Assembly: GCA_009746045.1 (NCBI GenBank)
Contig: RPFO01002275.1
Location: forward strand, 1-62,000
DNA: 62,000 bases
Direction of reading: 5' to 3'
Source of the DNA: Mesostigma viride
Taxonomy: Eukaryota; Streptophyta; Mesostigmatophyceae; Mesostigmatales; Mesostigmataceae
Below the pieces are notes generated by a model. The model was given only the letters and a program-made list of their open reading frames with translations, searched no databases and was not told where the DNA came from. The translations under genes were made by a program, and so were the position numbers. Of this stretch, positions 48,309 through 61,229 are shown piece by piece. The stretch's first letter is position 1; each line of letters starts with the position of its first letter.

Positions 48309-48933
48309 CGGCCAACACTGGGCGCAGTCTACCATAGCCAACACTGGGCCAGGGCAAATGACAATGCCAACACTGGGCAGGGTCACACGACCAACACTGG
48401 GTCGGGGCCACACACGGCTAGGCAAGCAAACAACTCTAGGCACACAAAGTAGTGGCGGCTAATGCATTATGCACCGTTGATTTACATCTGACGGCACTGC
48501 AGCTTAGCGTCTCTACAACCACGGAAAGAACACTAGATAATAACGACTTTGCAGCCTGTAATCTATTGTCCACATCATGGTACATTGTGTGTGTGGTCTG
48601 ATAGGCTCAAAGTCCTATCGCCTCCAGGGCGGCACCACAAACTGCGGACCTGATCTGATCCGGAGAGAGCCGATGTAAATTACGGCACCTGTAACGGTGC
48701 TGACAGGTAACGCTTGCTGTATTCCGAGCAACATCATTCGGATTTTAGTACACTCAAACATTGTATATGATATTAAACTAGTCAACGACCTGTGGGTGCA
48801 ATTAATAGGGATGCAAACCCAACAACAAGTCGTGTAAATAAACACCTAGCTGACGGCGTCAATTTTCCCCGCATATAATGCGTGATAACATAATGCGTGA
48901 CAAAAGTAGAGAAACATCGCTAGATATTTGACA
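48309..48933 (-). repeat. Remainder of the interrupted 5' LTR of the gag-only element
   Basis: Matches 39851-40474 of the intact LTR. Starts with the second CGGCC duplication and ends TATTTGACA at the outer border. Confidence 0.93.
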
Positions 48934-49527
48934 GAGGTGCTTGAGGATGAGAAGCCTCGAGTCATAGCCCGGTTGGTGGAGAGTACCCCTGATCTGATTT
49001 TGTCTGGGATTGACTTTGCCCAGCCTATCACCTTGGAGATCTTTGTTGACAGTTCCATGGATGCTCGCCAGGTTACCAAGGTCAGGGGGAGATCTGCTGC
49101 TCTGTTTGCTTTTTATCAGAGCAGGGCAAGTTTGTTCAGCTGGTACAGCAGACTGCAGAAGAGGGTCTGTATCAGTTCAGATGTGGCAGAATGCAGGGCC
49201 ATATGCGAGGGGATCCAGTCCAGCTTGTACATAAAGGAGTTAATGCTGGAGCTGGCTTCAGTTACCCCTTGGACCTTGCAGATGGAGACGTTGTTGCTAA
49301 CAGACAGCATGGGTATGGTCCAGTTTGTTCACAAGCAGCTGGCCAGAAGCCGGGACCTGGATTATTTGTTGCTGAAGGAGTTGGCCAGTTTGGTTGACTT
49401 GAAGCATATCCCTGGCGAGGAGAACCCTGCTGATGCATTAACAAAGCTGCCACACAAGGCCCCAGCCCAGTACAATGTACTGAGGAAGCTCATGAATGCT
49501 GACTGTCAAGTCGGTCTATCTGTCTAA
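48934..49527 (+). pseudogene. pol: Copy B pol 3' part: end of RT and RNase H
   Basis: Resumes with the second GAGGT and codes for LEDEKPRVIARL through the RNase H motifs VDSSMD, DVAECRAI, LTDSMG and HIPGEENPADALTK to the normal stop. Almost identical to copy A. Confidence 0.92.
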
Positions 49528-50276
49528 AAGCTGAGAGCTGGGTGCTTAAGTCTCTGGATATCAGGCTGGGAGCTTGATTGTACATAATCCTGAGCACACC
49601 TTGAGGGGTGAGACATGTCTCTGGTGTGGGAATGTCTGACATTGTCTCTGATGGAGAGATGTCTATCTGGGGTTTTCATCTCAGTCTGAGGTTTCCCCAG
49701 ATCTGTGGTTTGTGGGCGGGGTTCGATTCCCTGGTGCCGTCTTAAGGCGGAGTTTCACGGACTGGCTGACCCATCCACCATGCTGGTGAGGTGGCGACAG
49801 GTCCCCTGATTTTCCACGGTTGGAACGAGTATAGGAGCTTGTGTTTTGCATGTGCTTCGCGTAGATGTTGTGTCTGGTTCGATAAGGGGCAGCAGACCGG
49901 CGCCGACTCCCGTCTGGGGGTCAGCAATGTTTTCTGATGAGCTGTTGTGGGTGATCTGTGGGGTTTCGCCTAAGGTCCTGAAGGTTGTACATACTTCTCA
50001 AGTTCTTAGCTGAACACCTATGGGCTGCCACAGTTGGCCAACCTCTTGTACATGGGTAACACAACGAGCCTCCCGTGAAGGGATAGGGACTCATTGTAAT
50101 TTGTTTGTGCTCCTGAACCAGTATGGGTGCTATGTACATATAATAAGGAATCCAAGCTGACTGTCATGCCCAGCGGGTTGTGACTTGTAGTCGGGGAGGA
50201 TGTCCAGTACCCATTGTGTGTGTTTGTATGTAGACTTGTGTGAGCTGCTACAGCTCAAGAAAAGAAAGGATTGGAG
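49528..50276 (+). other. 3' noncoding region of copy B
   Basis: Same as 12091-12840, with the B-box-like GGTTCGATTCC at 49720-49730 and the polypurine tract ending at 50276. Confidence 0.75.
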
Positions 50277-50969
50277 TTAACGCCAAGCGCATTTGCGTGA
50301 TCCTGATTCGGCATTTATCTGCGATTCCAGTGGCACCGGAACGAGTTCATTCCGACAAGTATCAAGAAAGTTATGGCGTTCCGACTTCCCGGTCGCGCGC
50401 GAGCGCGAGCCGGCTGTTCTTCTAAGTCGGACGTGAATATTTGCCGACGACATATGGGGTCGACAGTAATTCCTGGGCTGACAGGAATTAGGTGCTGAAC
50501 CTACGACGGTATTGGATTAATACGTCGTACGCAGGAAATAGGAACCTTAACCTGTGGTCTGTGGTACCGCAGGCCTAGTCCTGGACTTCTAGGTGCAGAT
50601 GCAATAATCACTGTGGTGACTGTACTCTGTGGTCACTGTGCCTGTATGGCAGACCTACTGTATAGGAACTGGGCGCTGTACAGGTAGTGAATACTGTACC
50701 GGGGTGTTATTACTGAGCAGGCCTCCTAGGCTGCTCAGGACTAGCAAGCACAGTGCACAAGTATATAAAGAATAGGCCAGTGCCAATTGGGCATCTCTTG
50801 CGAGCCCGCCTCACGTGTGTTGCCTTGACTTGGCAAACGCGTGTACAAGCCTCAAGTGTGTGAGCGCTGTAACATTATCCAATTTTAACAAAGCTCCGTT
50901 TCCAACCATATTCACACATTGCTGCATTGCAACCATATCCTTCACATTGCGTTTGCTAAGAACGTTAAC
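50277..50969 (+). repeat. Shared LTR between copies B and C
   Basis: About 693 bp from TTAACGCC to CGTTAAC, with TATATAA at 50762-50768. It follows B pol and directly precedes the C leader, so one LTR serves as 3' end of B and 5' end of C. Differences from the copy A LTR are single bases and small indels. Confidence 0.7.
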
Positions 50970-51063
50970 TCAAATTACAAACAGTCTCAGCGGAACGGCC
51001 AGGAGGGTCGTTGCTGGTTGCGGTGTGCAGCGTTGACGACGCGAGGAGCTCGTCCGGTGGTGA

Positions 51064-51989
51064 ATGGTGCAGGAAGAACAACGGCAGCAGAATTTCCGGT
51101 TTCGGCAGTCTGCTGGGGGTTCGATTTCGCCTGAATTGCGTCGTGTCGTTCGAGATCTATCTTTATTGCTTGCAGATCGTCCGCCTGTTAATCGCAGCTT
51201 CGTGCAATTCGTCGACGACCAGGTCGAAGATTGGGAGCGAATTCTGCGGCACGTCCAAACCATCGTCATTCCGGAGCACCGGAGCATCGACGACCTCGAG
51301 CAAGAGCTTCACGGTTTGGTCGGCATCCAGACGGTGATTACAGCAGTAGCTGAGCGGGTGCGTGCGGAGTTGGCGGCTAGGCGAGGAGAGGCTGCGGAGG
51401 CAGCTGGTGCAGTGCGACACGAGTTCGTGCCGGCAGCAGCGGGTGCGGGTGTACCACGTACTTTCGCAGGCGTAATCGGCGACGAGGGTGTTGCAGCGGG
51501 ACCAGTTCGGCGTGAACGACGCGGAGCGGAGCACTACAGGCGGCTTGCAGAGGTCGGGGCGACAGCGGAAGCCATCACCGGAGGACAGCGTGCGGCACGA
51601 GTCGGCAGGTTTCCGGAGCGAGCAAGGGTTCCTTTTCAGGAACTGCCCCAACCCCTTCGCGTTCGTGTGACGCGTTGGGAAGAGTTTGCCCCTCTTGGTT
51701 ACGATAGTGACCTTGAGGTGGGAGCAGGGGCGTCGCTGGGCTAGGCGACGAGGCACTTGGCGACCACGAGGTGCCAAGATACAATCCGCGGGGTGCCAAC
51801 GACGGGTTGTCACCTGTCTACTATACCAACGGTGACGATTCTGTCATCGCGGGCCGACAGCGGGTCGACGACGGCGCAGCGGGTAGCAGGGTGCCAGAGC
51901 TGATTGTGGTGAGCGACAGCGACAGCGACAGCGACAAGGAGAACCAGGACGCGCCTGGGGCGACCGTGGTGGTCTTGCCTGAGTGGTAA
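51064..51989 (+). pseudogene. Leader ORF of copy C, function unknown
   Basis: From ATG 51064 one frame gives 226 aa (MVQEEQRQQNFRF...) rich in Ala/Arg/Glu with helical stretches (VDDQVEDWERILRHVQTIV, LEQELHGLVGIQTVITAVAE). A one-base shift near 51740 joins it to a second frame that ends at 51989 after an acidic SDSDSDSDKENQ. It lies between LTR and gag, an unusual extra ORF for Copia elements. A similar helical protein is coded at 56469-56888. Confidence 0.5.
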
Positions 51990-52088
51990 CACTTGGCACT
52001 TTCCTTTCTTGTTCAGTAGCTTATATTGCTTTAATTGCTGCTTGGCCACTTGGCTGGCTGTAGCAGATCTGAACAGAGGCCATCATGA

Positions 52089-53267
52089 GTGAGGGCTATT
52101 GACCAACAAGCGCGCCTTATGGGCTTTGCGCGGCGCGGCGCTGGGATGGATGGACGAGATGGACGCGATGGACGCGGTGGACGCGATGGACGCGGGGACG
52201 GCCAGGCGCTGGGAGACCAGGCTGCGCTGCCAGATGATCAGAGCCAAGGATCGCAGGGCGGTCAGAACGCGCCAGCCGCAGATCAAGCGGCACCTAAGCG
52301 ACCGACCGTGGCTGAGGGGTACGCGGTGCTAGGCCAGTTTCAGTCCATCAAGGACAATTGGCAGCCCCGGGACGCTGAGAGGATGTTAGAGGACATGAAC
52401 TTGTACACGGAGATATACACCGGTGACAAGCTTCGCATCCTGGCGTCTAGTGCCTACATAAGGCAGTCGGCGAGGCGGCTGTTCAAGTTTGTTCGGGAGC
52501 GACACGCGGCGGGGGACACCTGGGCGGCGTTTATGACGCGACTCAGGTGTTCCTGAGTGACAAGAGGACCATAGATGGGTCCCACCTGAAGCAAGAATAC
52601 CTGGACTACAAGCCCATCAAGGGGCAGCTAGTGGTCCACGCCTTTGAAGACTTCGTCAAGCTGAGGGAGGACGCCATGGCCAAGGGATTCTTCGTCGCAG
52701 ATCGGATGGCCATGGGCGACTTTCTCAAGTCGCTGCAGCTGGATCCGGTCACCATGGATAATGTGACCATCCACATGCGACAGGTCCATGGCTGGGCAGC
52801 CATGACGGACCAGTTGTATGAGTGTTTCAGCGGCAAGTACGTGGTGGTAAGCGCCCTCGTCAAGGGGACGAGGAGGCCGCTGAACCTGCGGTTAAGTCCA
52901 TGAGGGGATCGGGCCACGGGGGCCCAGCGCCCTCGAGAGGGCCTGAGACCTCTTCAAGGGGTCGAGGAAGGTCCAGGAGGGGGCGTGACAGAAGGGCTGG
53001 ACGGGGGACCCCGCCGAAGTCGGGACATCCACAGTCCCAGTTTGACTTCAAGAGGGTGGGTGGTCCTCCCAAGGCTGGGCCCAGCAGTGGGACCTCACGG
53101 GACATCAGTCAGGTGGAATGTTATTTCTGCCAGGGAAGGGTCACTTCAGGAATGAGTGTCCCTCGTACCTGAGGCAGGAAGGTCAGAGCAAGCCAGCTCA
53201 GGGTGGCAGCAAGGACAAGGCTGGTCCATCCCAGGATAAGGGCAAGGGCAAGGCTGCTGATCATTGA
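52089..53267 (+). pseudogene. gag: Copy C gag, frameshifted
   Basis: An N-terminal Gly/Asp/Arg repeat (MDGRDGRDGRGGRDGRG) leads into a capsid-like part: AVLGQFQSIKDNWQPRDAER, IRQSARRLFKFVRERHAAG and, after a one-base shift at about 52550, FLSDKRTIDGSHLKQEYLDY and AMGDFLKSLQLDPVTM. The zinc knuckle region has lost one G. The normal gag stop TGA is at 53265-53267 with pol in the same frame, as in copy A. Confidence 0.8.
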
Positions 53268-55792
53268 CTTGAGCCTGCACACATCCCTGAACCCTGGAGG
53301 GTGCCCCCAGGGGTGTGTAATGTAGCTGCTAGTGACGGCAGTGAGGGGCAGCCCCATGCTCTAGTGACAGAGCCTATTGGACACGATGGGGCAAGCTTGG
53401 TTACCACAGAGAGTATGCCAGCTGTAGCTGCAGTGGTTACTCGCCAACGTGCCCGCCATGGCGGTGCTGAGCCTGAGGTAGGACCTGGTGATGTGGACCC
53501 AGGTGGATCTCAGAAGCATTCTGACCGTGCAGGACTGGCACAGGATGGTCAGGATGAGGATAGGGCTGGAGACAGTCTGACAGGCACGACCCTGGTGCCT
53601 CCTGTACATAAGGGATCTGTACATACCTTGAGTGCTAATAATGACAATAAAAGGTTTTCTCTCTTGTATGACATTGCCTCAAGGTTGCATACCATGTTTG
53701 GCCATGCAGCTCAGTCTTTGCAAGTTGCTAGACGGCTGGGAGGAAGTGAGTTGTACTCCATCTGCCAACAGGTTGCTCAAGCTTGCAAGTGCAGGCTAGT
53801 TGCTAGAAAGCCCAAGCAGTCTCATGCCAGGACTCCTATTTTGCAGCCAGGCCATGTGCAGGTAGATATTCAGAGAATCAGGGGTTTGAAGCTGCTGGTG
53901 GCAGTGGACAGATATACCAAGTACAAGACCCTAGAGATCCTGCCTGACATGGAGAAGCCTACATTAATTGCTGCTCTGAAGTTGACAAGGAGCAGGTACC
54001 CTGGGTTGGAGTTGTTGCAGTGTGACATTCAGTTTGAGTGCTGTGAGAACCTGCCAGAGTTTCCAGAGTTGCTGATTACACCCAGGGAGAGCCACGGCCA
54101 GCAAGGGGTGGTGGAGAGAGCCATCCAAGAGATCAAGACTGTGCTGCTGGTGGAGAGGATTCCAAGGACGTCATCTGCCATTGTGACATCTGCATGGCTA
54201 CGTTCTGTGGAGGATAGGCTGAACCTCAGGACTCCCATGTTCTTTGGTGACATTGCCATCAATCCTCTTATGCTGCATACCAGGATGCTGCCAGCTGATG
54301 CTGAGCAGGCATGGAAGGAGAAGCTAGAGGCCAAGTTCCTCAAGCTGAGGCAGAAAGACAAGGGCTGGAGTGTCCTAGAACCTAACGTTGGACAACAGGT
54401 TGTTGTGTGGAAGGAACCAAGCTTTCCAGGGAAACGTGGCAGCTGGCATGATGGGGTGGTGACCCGAGTAGAAGCCGCTGGCCATAAGTGCTGGGTGGCC
54501 ATTGATGGCTCCCAAGCAGTGCACCGTCTGTCCTGGTCAAAGATCCGTCCCCGGGGAGGTAATCAAGGAGACCTCTTCCAGGTGCCCGCTGGTGTACAAG
54601 GCGGGGGTGACGTGGAGCTTCCTGATCAGGGTGCTACAGCTGTATCGAGCCCTCAGGGTGACCCTGGCCCGGCCCCTGGGGTACCTTCACATACGGTGGT
54701 TGGGCAAGCAGGCGGACAGGCTGCACCTCCGGAACGGCCCGACACCAGGCCTAGGGGTGTGCGTCTATCAGATATTGTACAGGCTTTGCAAAGAGCCAAG
54801 AAGGAGCCTAAGGTGTCCAAGCTTGGATGAACCTGAGGTAGCTGCCATGGAGATAGATACCAATGCACAGGTTTCTGTCATGGGACCTCAGCATACAGGA
54901 GAACTGCTGGTCGGAGAACCAAGTTGCCCCTGGGTGTCTGATTTCAGTGGTAGGACGCATCTAAGGGTGTTGGGAGAGGTTACTGCCCCTGTCATGGGTG
55001 TGGATGTGACCTTCCTTGTCCTAGAGGACTATGATGGCCCTGTGATTTTGGGTCAGAATTTTCTGGGCAATCCTGGGATTTCTATCAGAGCTACAGCTCT
55101 GAAAGAGATGGCTGGGGGATGATTCCCCTAGAAAATTTCAGGACAACATTTCCAGTCAGGTGCAGGGCCAAGCCGGTCAAGGGTGTAAAATGGGATGAAG
55201 GGGAGGTGCCCCCAGCAGCCAGTTTGGTGATTCCAGCTGTGTTGCACCCCAGCAGTATTGGCATAACTCACAGGAGCCTTGCTGCACACTCTCCTTTGAC
55301 ATATGACCAGCTGGTCCAAGAGATGAGCTCGCCTACTTTGTTTGAGGCTTGGAAGCTCGCCTTCTCCAAGGCATTGGAGGAGTGGTTGCAGTTTGAGTGT
55401 GCTGCACCAACAGACAGACGTCCCCCAGCATCAAGGAAGCTTGCTTTGAGATTTGTGCTGAAGAGGAAGGTTGTGGATGAGGTATCAGTGCCCCATGTCA
55501 GGCCTGTCCTGAATGAGTATCACGGCACGGGGAGTCTGCCAGGAGAGGAGCTGTACACGCCAGGGATGCTACACGACACATGGAGAATTTTGCTATGTCT
55601 CTACGTGGGGTTGCTGAACAGGGGAGCAGCTATGTCATCAGTGCTGCTGGACTTCAAGAGGGCATTTTTAAAATCTGATCCAGAAGTGGCCAGGAGGGTG
55701 TGGAAGCAGGATGAGCCTTACTGTGTTGAGGTGCCTGCCATCTGGAAGCTGGAGCTGCATCAACAATTCCTGGTTATTCTGAAGGGCCTGGA
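53268..55792 (+). pseudogene. pol: Copy C pol, frameshifted and 3' truncated
   Basis: Integrase is complete and open (VQVDI, LQCDI, GVVERA). An 8-bp deletion at about 54826 and a 1-bp loss at 55102 shift the frame twice around the protease-like DTNAQVSVMG. RT stays open to LLDFKRAFL and ends at 55792. RNase H and the 3' LTR are absent. Confidence 0.88.
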
Positions 55793-56888
55793 GTTAGCAT
55801 ATTGGGGCACCAATGTGCTAGATGGATGCAGGTTGAGGAGACCTTTCCAACGCCGTGTCAACCGCCTAGAACAGACAAGGGACTAGAAAGATATCAAGTC
55901 CCGAAGTACTGCCGACCGGTGGGCGAGGGCGGGGCACACTCAGGGCATAGTGGACAGGACACGTGGCAGGCCGTGCCTGCACATGCTTAGCCTGTACTCT
56001 CACGTGACTGGGACACAGTGTACTGAGGGCTCAACGGTACTGTGGCTAGTAGAAGCCAGTAACCAGCCAGCAGGTCTGCAAGGATGTAAGTCCTTGCAGG
56101 ACTGTGGCAGGTCCTGTGCTGTCCTAGACACAGGATAGCCAGAGATTCCTGTATGCTGCCTGCAACAAGGATGCAGGGCAGCGATACGAGGCTCTGGCAA
56201 TGTAGCGTTGCCCAGCGTTGCTCATGACCGAGGAACAAGGATGGAACGAGGTTGCATATAGCTCGAGGCTCAACGAGGCAACGAGCGTCTTCACACACGA
56301 ACCTTGGTCGTCACGACGAGTGGCGAGCCTATCGAGGGTCGTAGGCCTGGTGTGAGGATAAAGGTTGCTAGCCAGCAGCCTAGGGTCATTCCAGCCGGCA
56401 AGGACCAGGAGCTCACAAGCTCTGCTGACGAATTGCTGCGCAAATCGTACTATTGCTTCCACGCTTTCATGTCTGGTTCATCGTCAAGCAGCCACGGTGC
56501 TGGTGAGGCGAACGAGCAGAGAGACGCGCAAGCGTTTTTCCCCTACCGTAACCAAGCAAACGCTCCAACATTCGTGCAAGCGGCCTACGTAGCGAGGCAC
56601 TTGGCAGAAGAGGGGTGGGTGGCGGTGAGTGGGGGAGGCAACAGGCCAGCGGCGGCGGACCCGATTATACAACGGGCTCGCGTCGTGATTTCTCCAGGTG
56701 AGACGGGGCGAGTGGCGGTGGAAGAGTTGGTGCGCATTCGGGACGCGCTAGCTGAAACTGCTAATCGTGTGGAGGTCGCTTATCAGGGCGCCCATATCAC
56801 GCTTGCCGGTCTCGACCTTGCCAGGGAGGCGCTTAGCCAGATCGTGGCAACAGCGCTCGGCAGCACCACACTAGGAGCCGGGTGTTGA
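55793..56888 (+). mobile_element. Probable 5' fragment of a related retroelement
   Basis: Sequence starting TTAGCATATTGGGGCACC directly follows the copy C break. It has LTR/leader-like noncoding sequence of about 670 bp, then an ORF resembling the leader ORF of copy C in composition. I cannot confirm an LTR because a second copy is not in the window. Confidence 0.35.
56469..56888 (+). CDS. Leader-type ORF, unknown function
   Basis: 139 aa from ATG 56469 (MSGSSSSSHGAGEANEQRD); the frame is open further upstream to about 56304. It contains FFPYRNQANAPTFVQAAYVA and a helical end VISPGETGRVAVEELVRIRD then ALAETANRVEV. The stretch from VIS recalls VIPEHRSIDDLEQELHGLVG in the copy C leader ORF. 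The stop at 56886 overlaps the first TTGACA repeat. Confidence 0.4.
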   Translation: MSGSSSSSHGAGEANEQRDAQAFFPYRNQANAPTFVQAAYVARHLAEEGWVAVSGGGNRPAAADPIIQRARVVISPGETGRVAVEELVRIRDALAETANRVEVAYQGAHITLAGLDLAREALSQIVATALGSTTLGAGC

Positions 56889-57230
56889 CAAAGTGTGACA
56901 AATTTTTGTCAACAATTGTCAACTTGTTGACAAAGTGTGACAAATTGTTGACAAATTGTTGACAAAGTGTGACAAAACTAGACAAAACTAGACAAAAAAA
57001 TGTCAACAGCTTGACAAAACTTGACAGAATGTTGACAATGTTGACAAAACGTTGACAATCGTTGACATGTCAACTTTGTGAGCATGTCAACAAATGTCAA
57101 AACACTGACAAGCCAAGGTGACTTGTCAACAAATGTCAAGACGTTTACAAACGCAGGCCAAACGCAAGAAAAATGTCAACAAAATGTCAACAAATGTCAA
57201 CATGACAAAATGTCAACATGATAAACAAAG
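56886..57230. repeat. TTGACAAA / TGTCAAC cluster
   Basis: About 35 occurrences of TTGACA, GTTGACAAA, TGTCAACAAATGTCAA and relatives in both orientations, shifting from mainly GTTGACAAA at the left to mainly TGTCAACA at the right. The spacing is irregular. The two halves can pair with each other. Confidence 0.85.
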
Positions 57231-59332
<2,102 letters not shown>

Positions 59333-59380
59333 AGCTACCATGGTCCGGATTCTCCCATGCGCTGGTTGTCTCCTTGATAT
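59333..59380 (+). repeat. Dispersed repeat, copy 4
   Basis: AGCTACCATGGTCCGGATTC then TCCCATGCGCTGGTTGTCTC and CTTGATAT. It lacks the central GATTTCTGGCC piece. Confidence 0.7.
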
Positions 59381-61229
59381 CGATGCCTTCATAAGAATTG
59401 AACCAGATTTGGTTTGAATAGTACAATTGACCTTGTGTATATAGGAGAAAATGAATGTACTGCGAGCATGGCTAACTTGGCGGGAAACTCTGGGCGGCCC
59501 ATGTAGCATCATGGGCGGTGGGCCCTAGGGCAATGCATGAGAATGTCACGTGCGTACGGCGTGTTCAAGTCGATGCAAGACTGTCAGTATTTCGGACGAA
59601 GAATTACTTACTCACCTCAAACGGTTAAGAGTGGGTTAGCTTCTGGATGTCCGAATGGCGCTGTGCCTACCAGCGAACAGATCGATGACAACTTAATTCT
59701 AGATCCTGGCTGTGTTTCTCCCCCGATGGCTTCTTCTGGCCCTCCGAGCTAGCTAGATAAATTTCATCAAGGACGGCGATTTAATTGCTAAGTAAATCAT
59801 GACGGTCATCAGTGAGTCTATGATCCTATTCCTTATACGTAGTTATTCGTTCCTACCATACCGCCATTGCTGAAAAAGTCACAGCATGTAATTCCCACCT
59901 TGGCTGCGAGCCTTGGCGTAGCTTCCGTCTTCCACCTTCCCCGGCCACAAGCTTTTCCTTGGAGCACAAGCACGTCTTTCGTTTGTCATCGTTTAGCTTC
60001 AACGGGAACACCCGCGCAAGTCGCAAGTCGCAACCACGGGAATCACTTGCACAAGCTTGCAAGACTTTGCGCAAGACGATAGTTGGCGTCGTCTATTAGT
60101 ATTGTCCACGCATTTGCGGCCGTCTGTCAGTCTGCTGACTCTTATCGGCGGTCCGTAAGTTTATTTGTGGCCATGCCCTGGCCATGCCAGTTCACGGCCA
60201 TCAGATGACGTCCAGTAAATTAAGTAAAAGTACTTATGACGAGTATTTACCAGTGGTAGAGAAACAGTCGTCACTCTACAGTATCGCTTGGTTGGGATCG
60301 CTTGCTGCTGGCGTAATCGCGTCCTTGATCGCCGTACCATTCAGGGAGCGGCCGTACCCGGAAAAACTGCATTGCGCAACAGTTGCCCGTCAGCATCCTT
60401 TCCCAAAATTCAAAGTTTGCGCCAAAGGCCAGAGTTCAACGAAGGCAAAAGTAGGTGTTGCGCGCAGGAGAAACCATGTCTACGGTTAGTGCTTGGGGCT
60501 AGCGCCGGCCGCCGGGCAGAGAGGGCTCGAGCAACGGGGCCACTCACCGAAGTTCTATGTAAGCAGTGAGCGCCATCCAAGATTGTGCAATAGGAGATGT
60601 TGCAGGCCCTCGAAGTGATGTGATTTCTTCAGCAACCGCTATCAGTAACGATGTAGGTGCACTGTCGATGTATGTATGCTGAGCTAGGACATGGTGGTAG
60701 CCATTGAGGGAGAAACGTGTGCAGTCCTGAGCCAAGCAGCTCTTTATGCTGTAACGCAGCTCGAACAGGACGTCTGGAGCGCGCCAAGCTCCTTCAACGG
60801 CACCACGGTCAGCGAATTTTTGTCGTACGGTTTAACTAACAACACGAATATAGTTAGCATCCCGTGCTCGAATGTGTAGGGCCGTTTCGTTGCGGGTAAA
60901 GCTTGCCACGTATTTCAGAGATTTTAATGTGTATTCTCTGAATGCTTTCATTACCATGGTGCTTTCCGTGCTCGTCATCATATGTATACATTTGTGTTGC
61001 CGTTTCCTCTTCCATTTTGCGCGTGTACTTGCGGGTGACTGACACCGTCGGACGGGCATGCGGCCTACCCGCGAATGGCTGAGACTGGCTCCTGCTTGAG
61101 ACTTGTGGTGAGTAGTGGTTACGATCCCATACATAGGGTCTATACTAAGGATATCACCGTGCTGTAGGTGGAATCGCATGCAGTGCCTCCTGTTGTTTTT
61201 AACTCCCTTTACATGGCATTTTTGCCGAG
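59381..61229. other. 1.8 kb with no confident gene
   Basis: A 101-aa plus frame at 60184-60489 has one hydrophobic stretch (YSIAWLGSLAAGVIASLIAV) that could span a membrane, but no second support. A minus frame at 60832-61179 is unrecognised. No splice pattern was convincing. Confidence 0.35.

Larger units (their letters stand above)
39731..48933 (-). mobile_element. Gag-only LTR retrotransposon (TR-GAG-like) on the minus strand
   Basis: Ends are TGTCAGAAACC... and ...ATATTTGACA, so TG...CA with inverted TGTCA/TGACA. The intact 3' LTR (39731-40474) is 744 bp. The 5' LTR (41752-48933) is the same sequence interrupted by a 6,433-bp element plus its 5-bp duplication; subtracting these leaves exactly 744 bp. 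The internal region is only 1,277 bp and encodes a leader ORF and a Copia-type gag with no pol. Such elements must borrow enzymes from an autonomous relative. Confidence 0.93.
37683..50969 (+). mobile_element. Copia-like copy B, 5' truncated and split by a nested element
   Basis: Homology to copy A starts in the middle of the integrase (AACCTCAGGACTCCCATGTT) and runs to 39730, then resumes at 48934 after a 9.2-kb insertion. The 3' noncoding region, polypurine tract and LTR (50277-50969) follow. Pol carries a nonsense change at 39213-39215 (TGG to TGA in the peptide PAIWKLE). The element is therefore dead three times over: truncated, stopped and interrupted. Confidence 0.9.
50970..55792 (+). 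mobile_element. Copia-like copy C, internal region, 3' truncated
   Basis: Contains the 5' leader and gag missing from copies A and B, then pol to GLE at 55792 where homology stops inside RT. Frameshifts in gag (near 52550, 52845, 53133), an 8-bp deletion near 54826 and a 1-bp deletion near 55102 make it non-functional. It is the only copy here that shows the family's 5' half. Confidence 0.88.

Noticed and set aside
60184-60489. 101-aa frame with one hydrophobic stretch as a membrane protein gene
   Set aside because: A single short frame without homology, splice support or conserved context.
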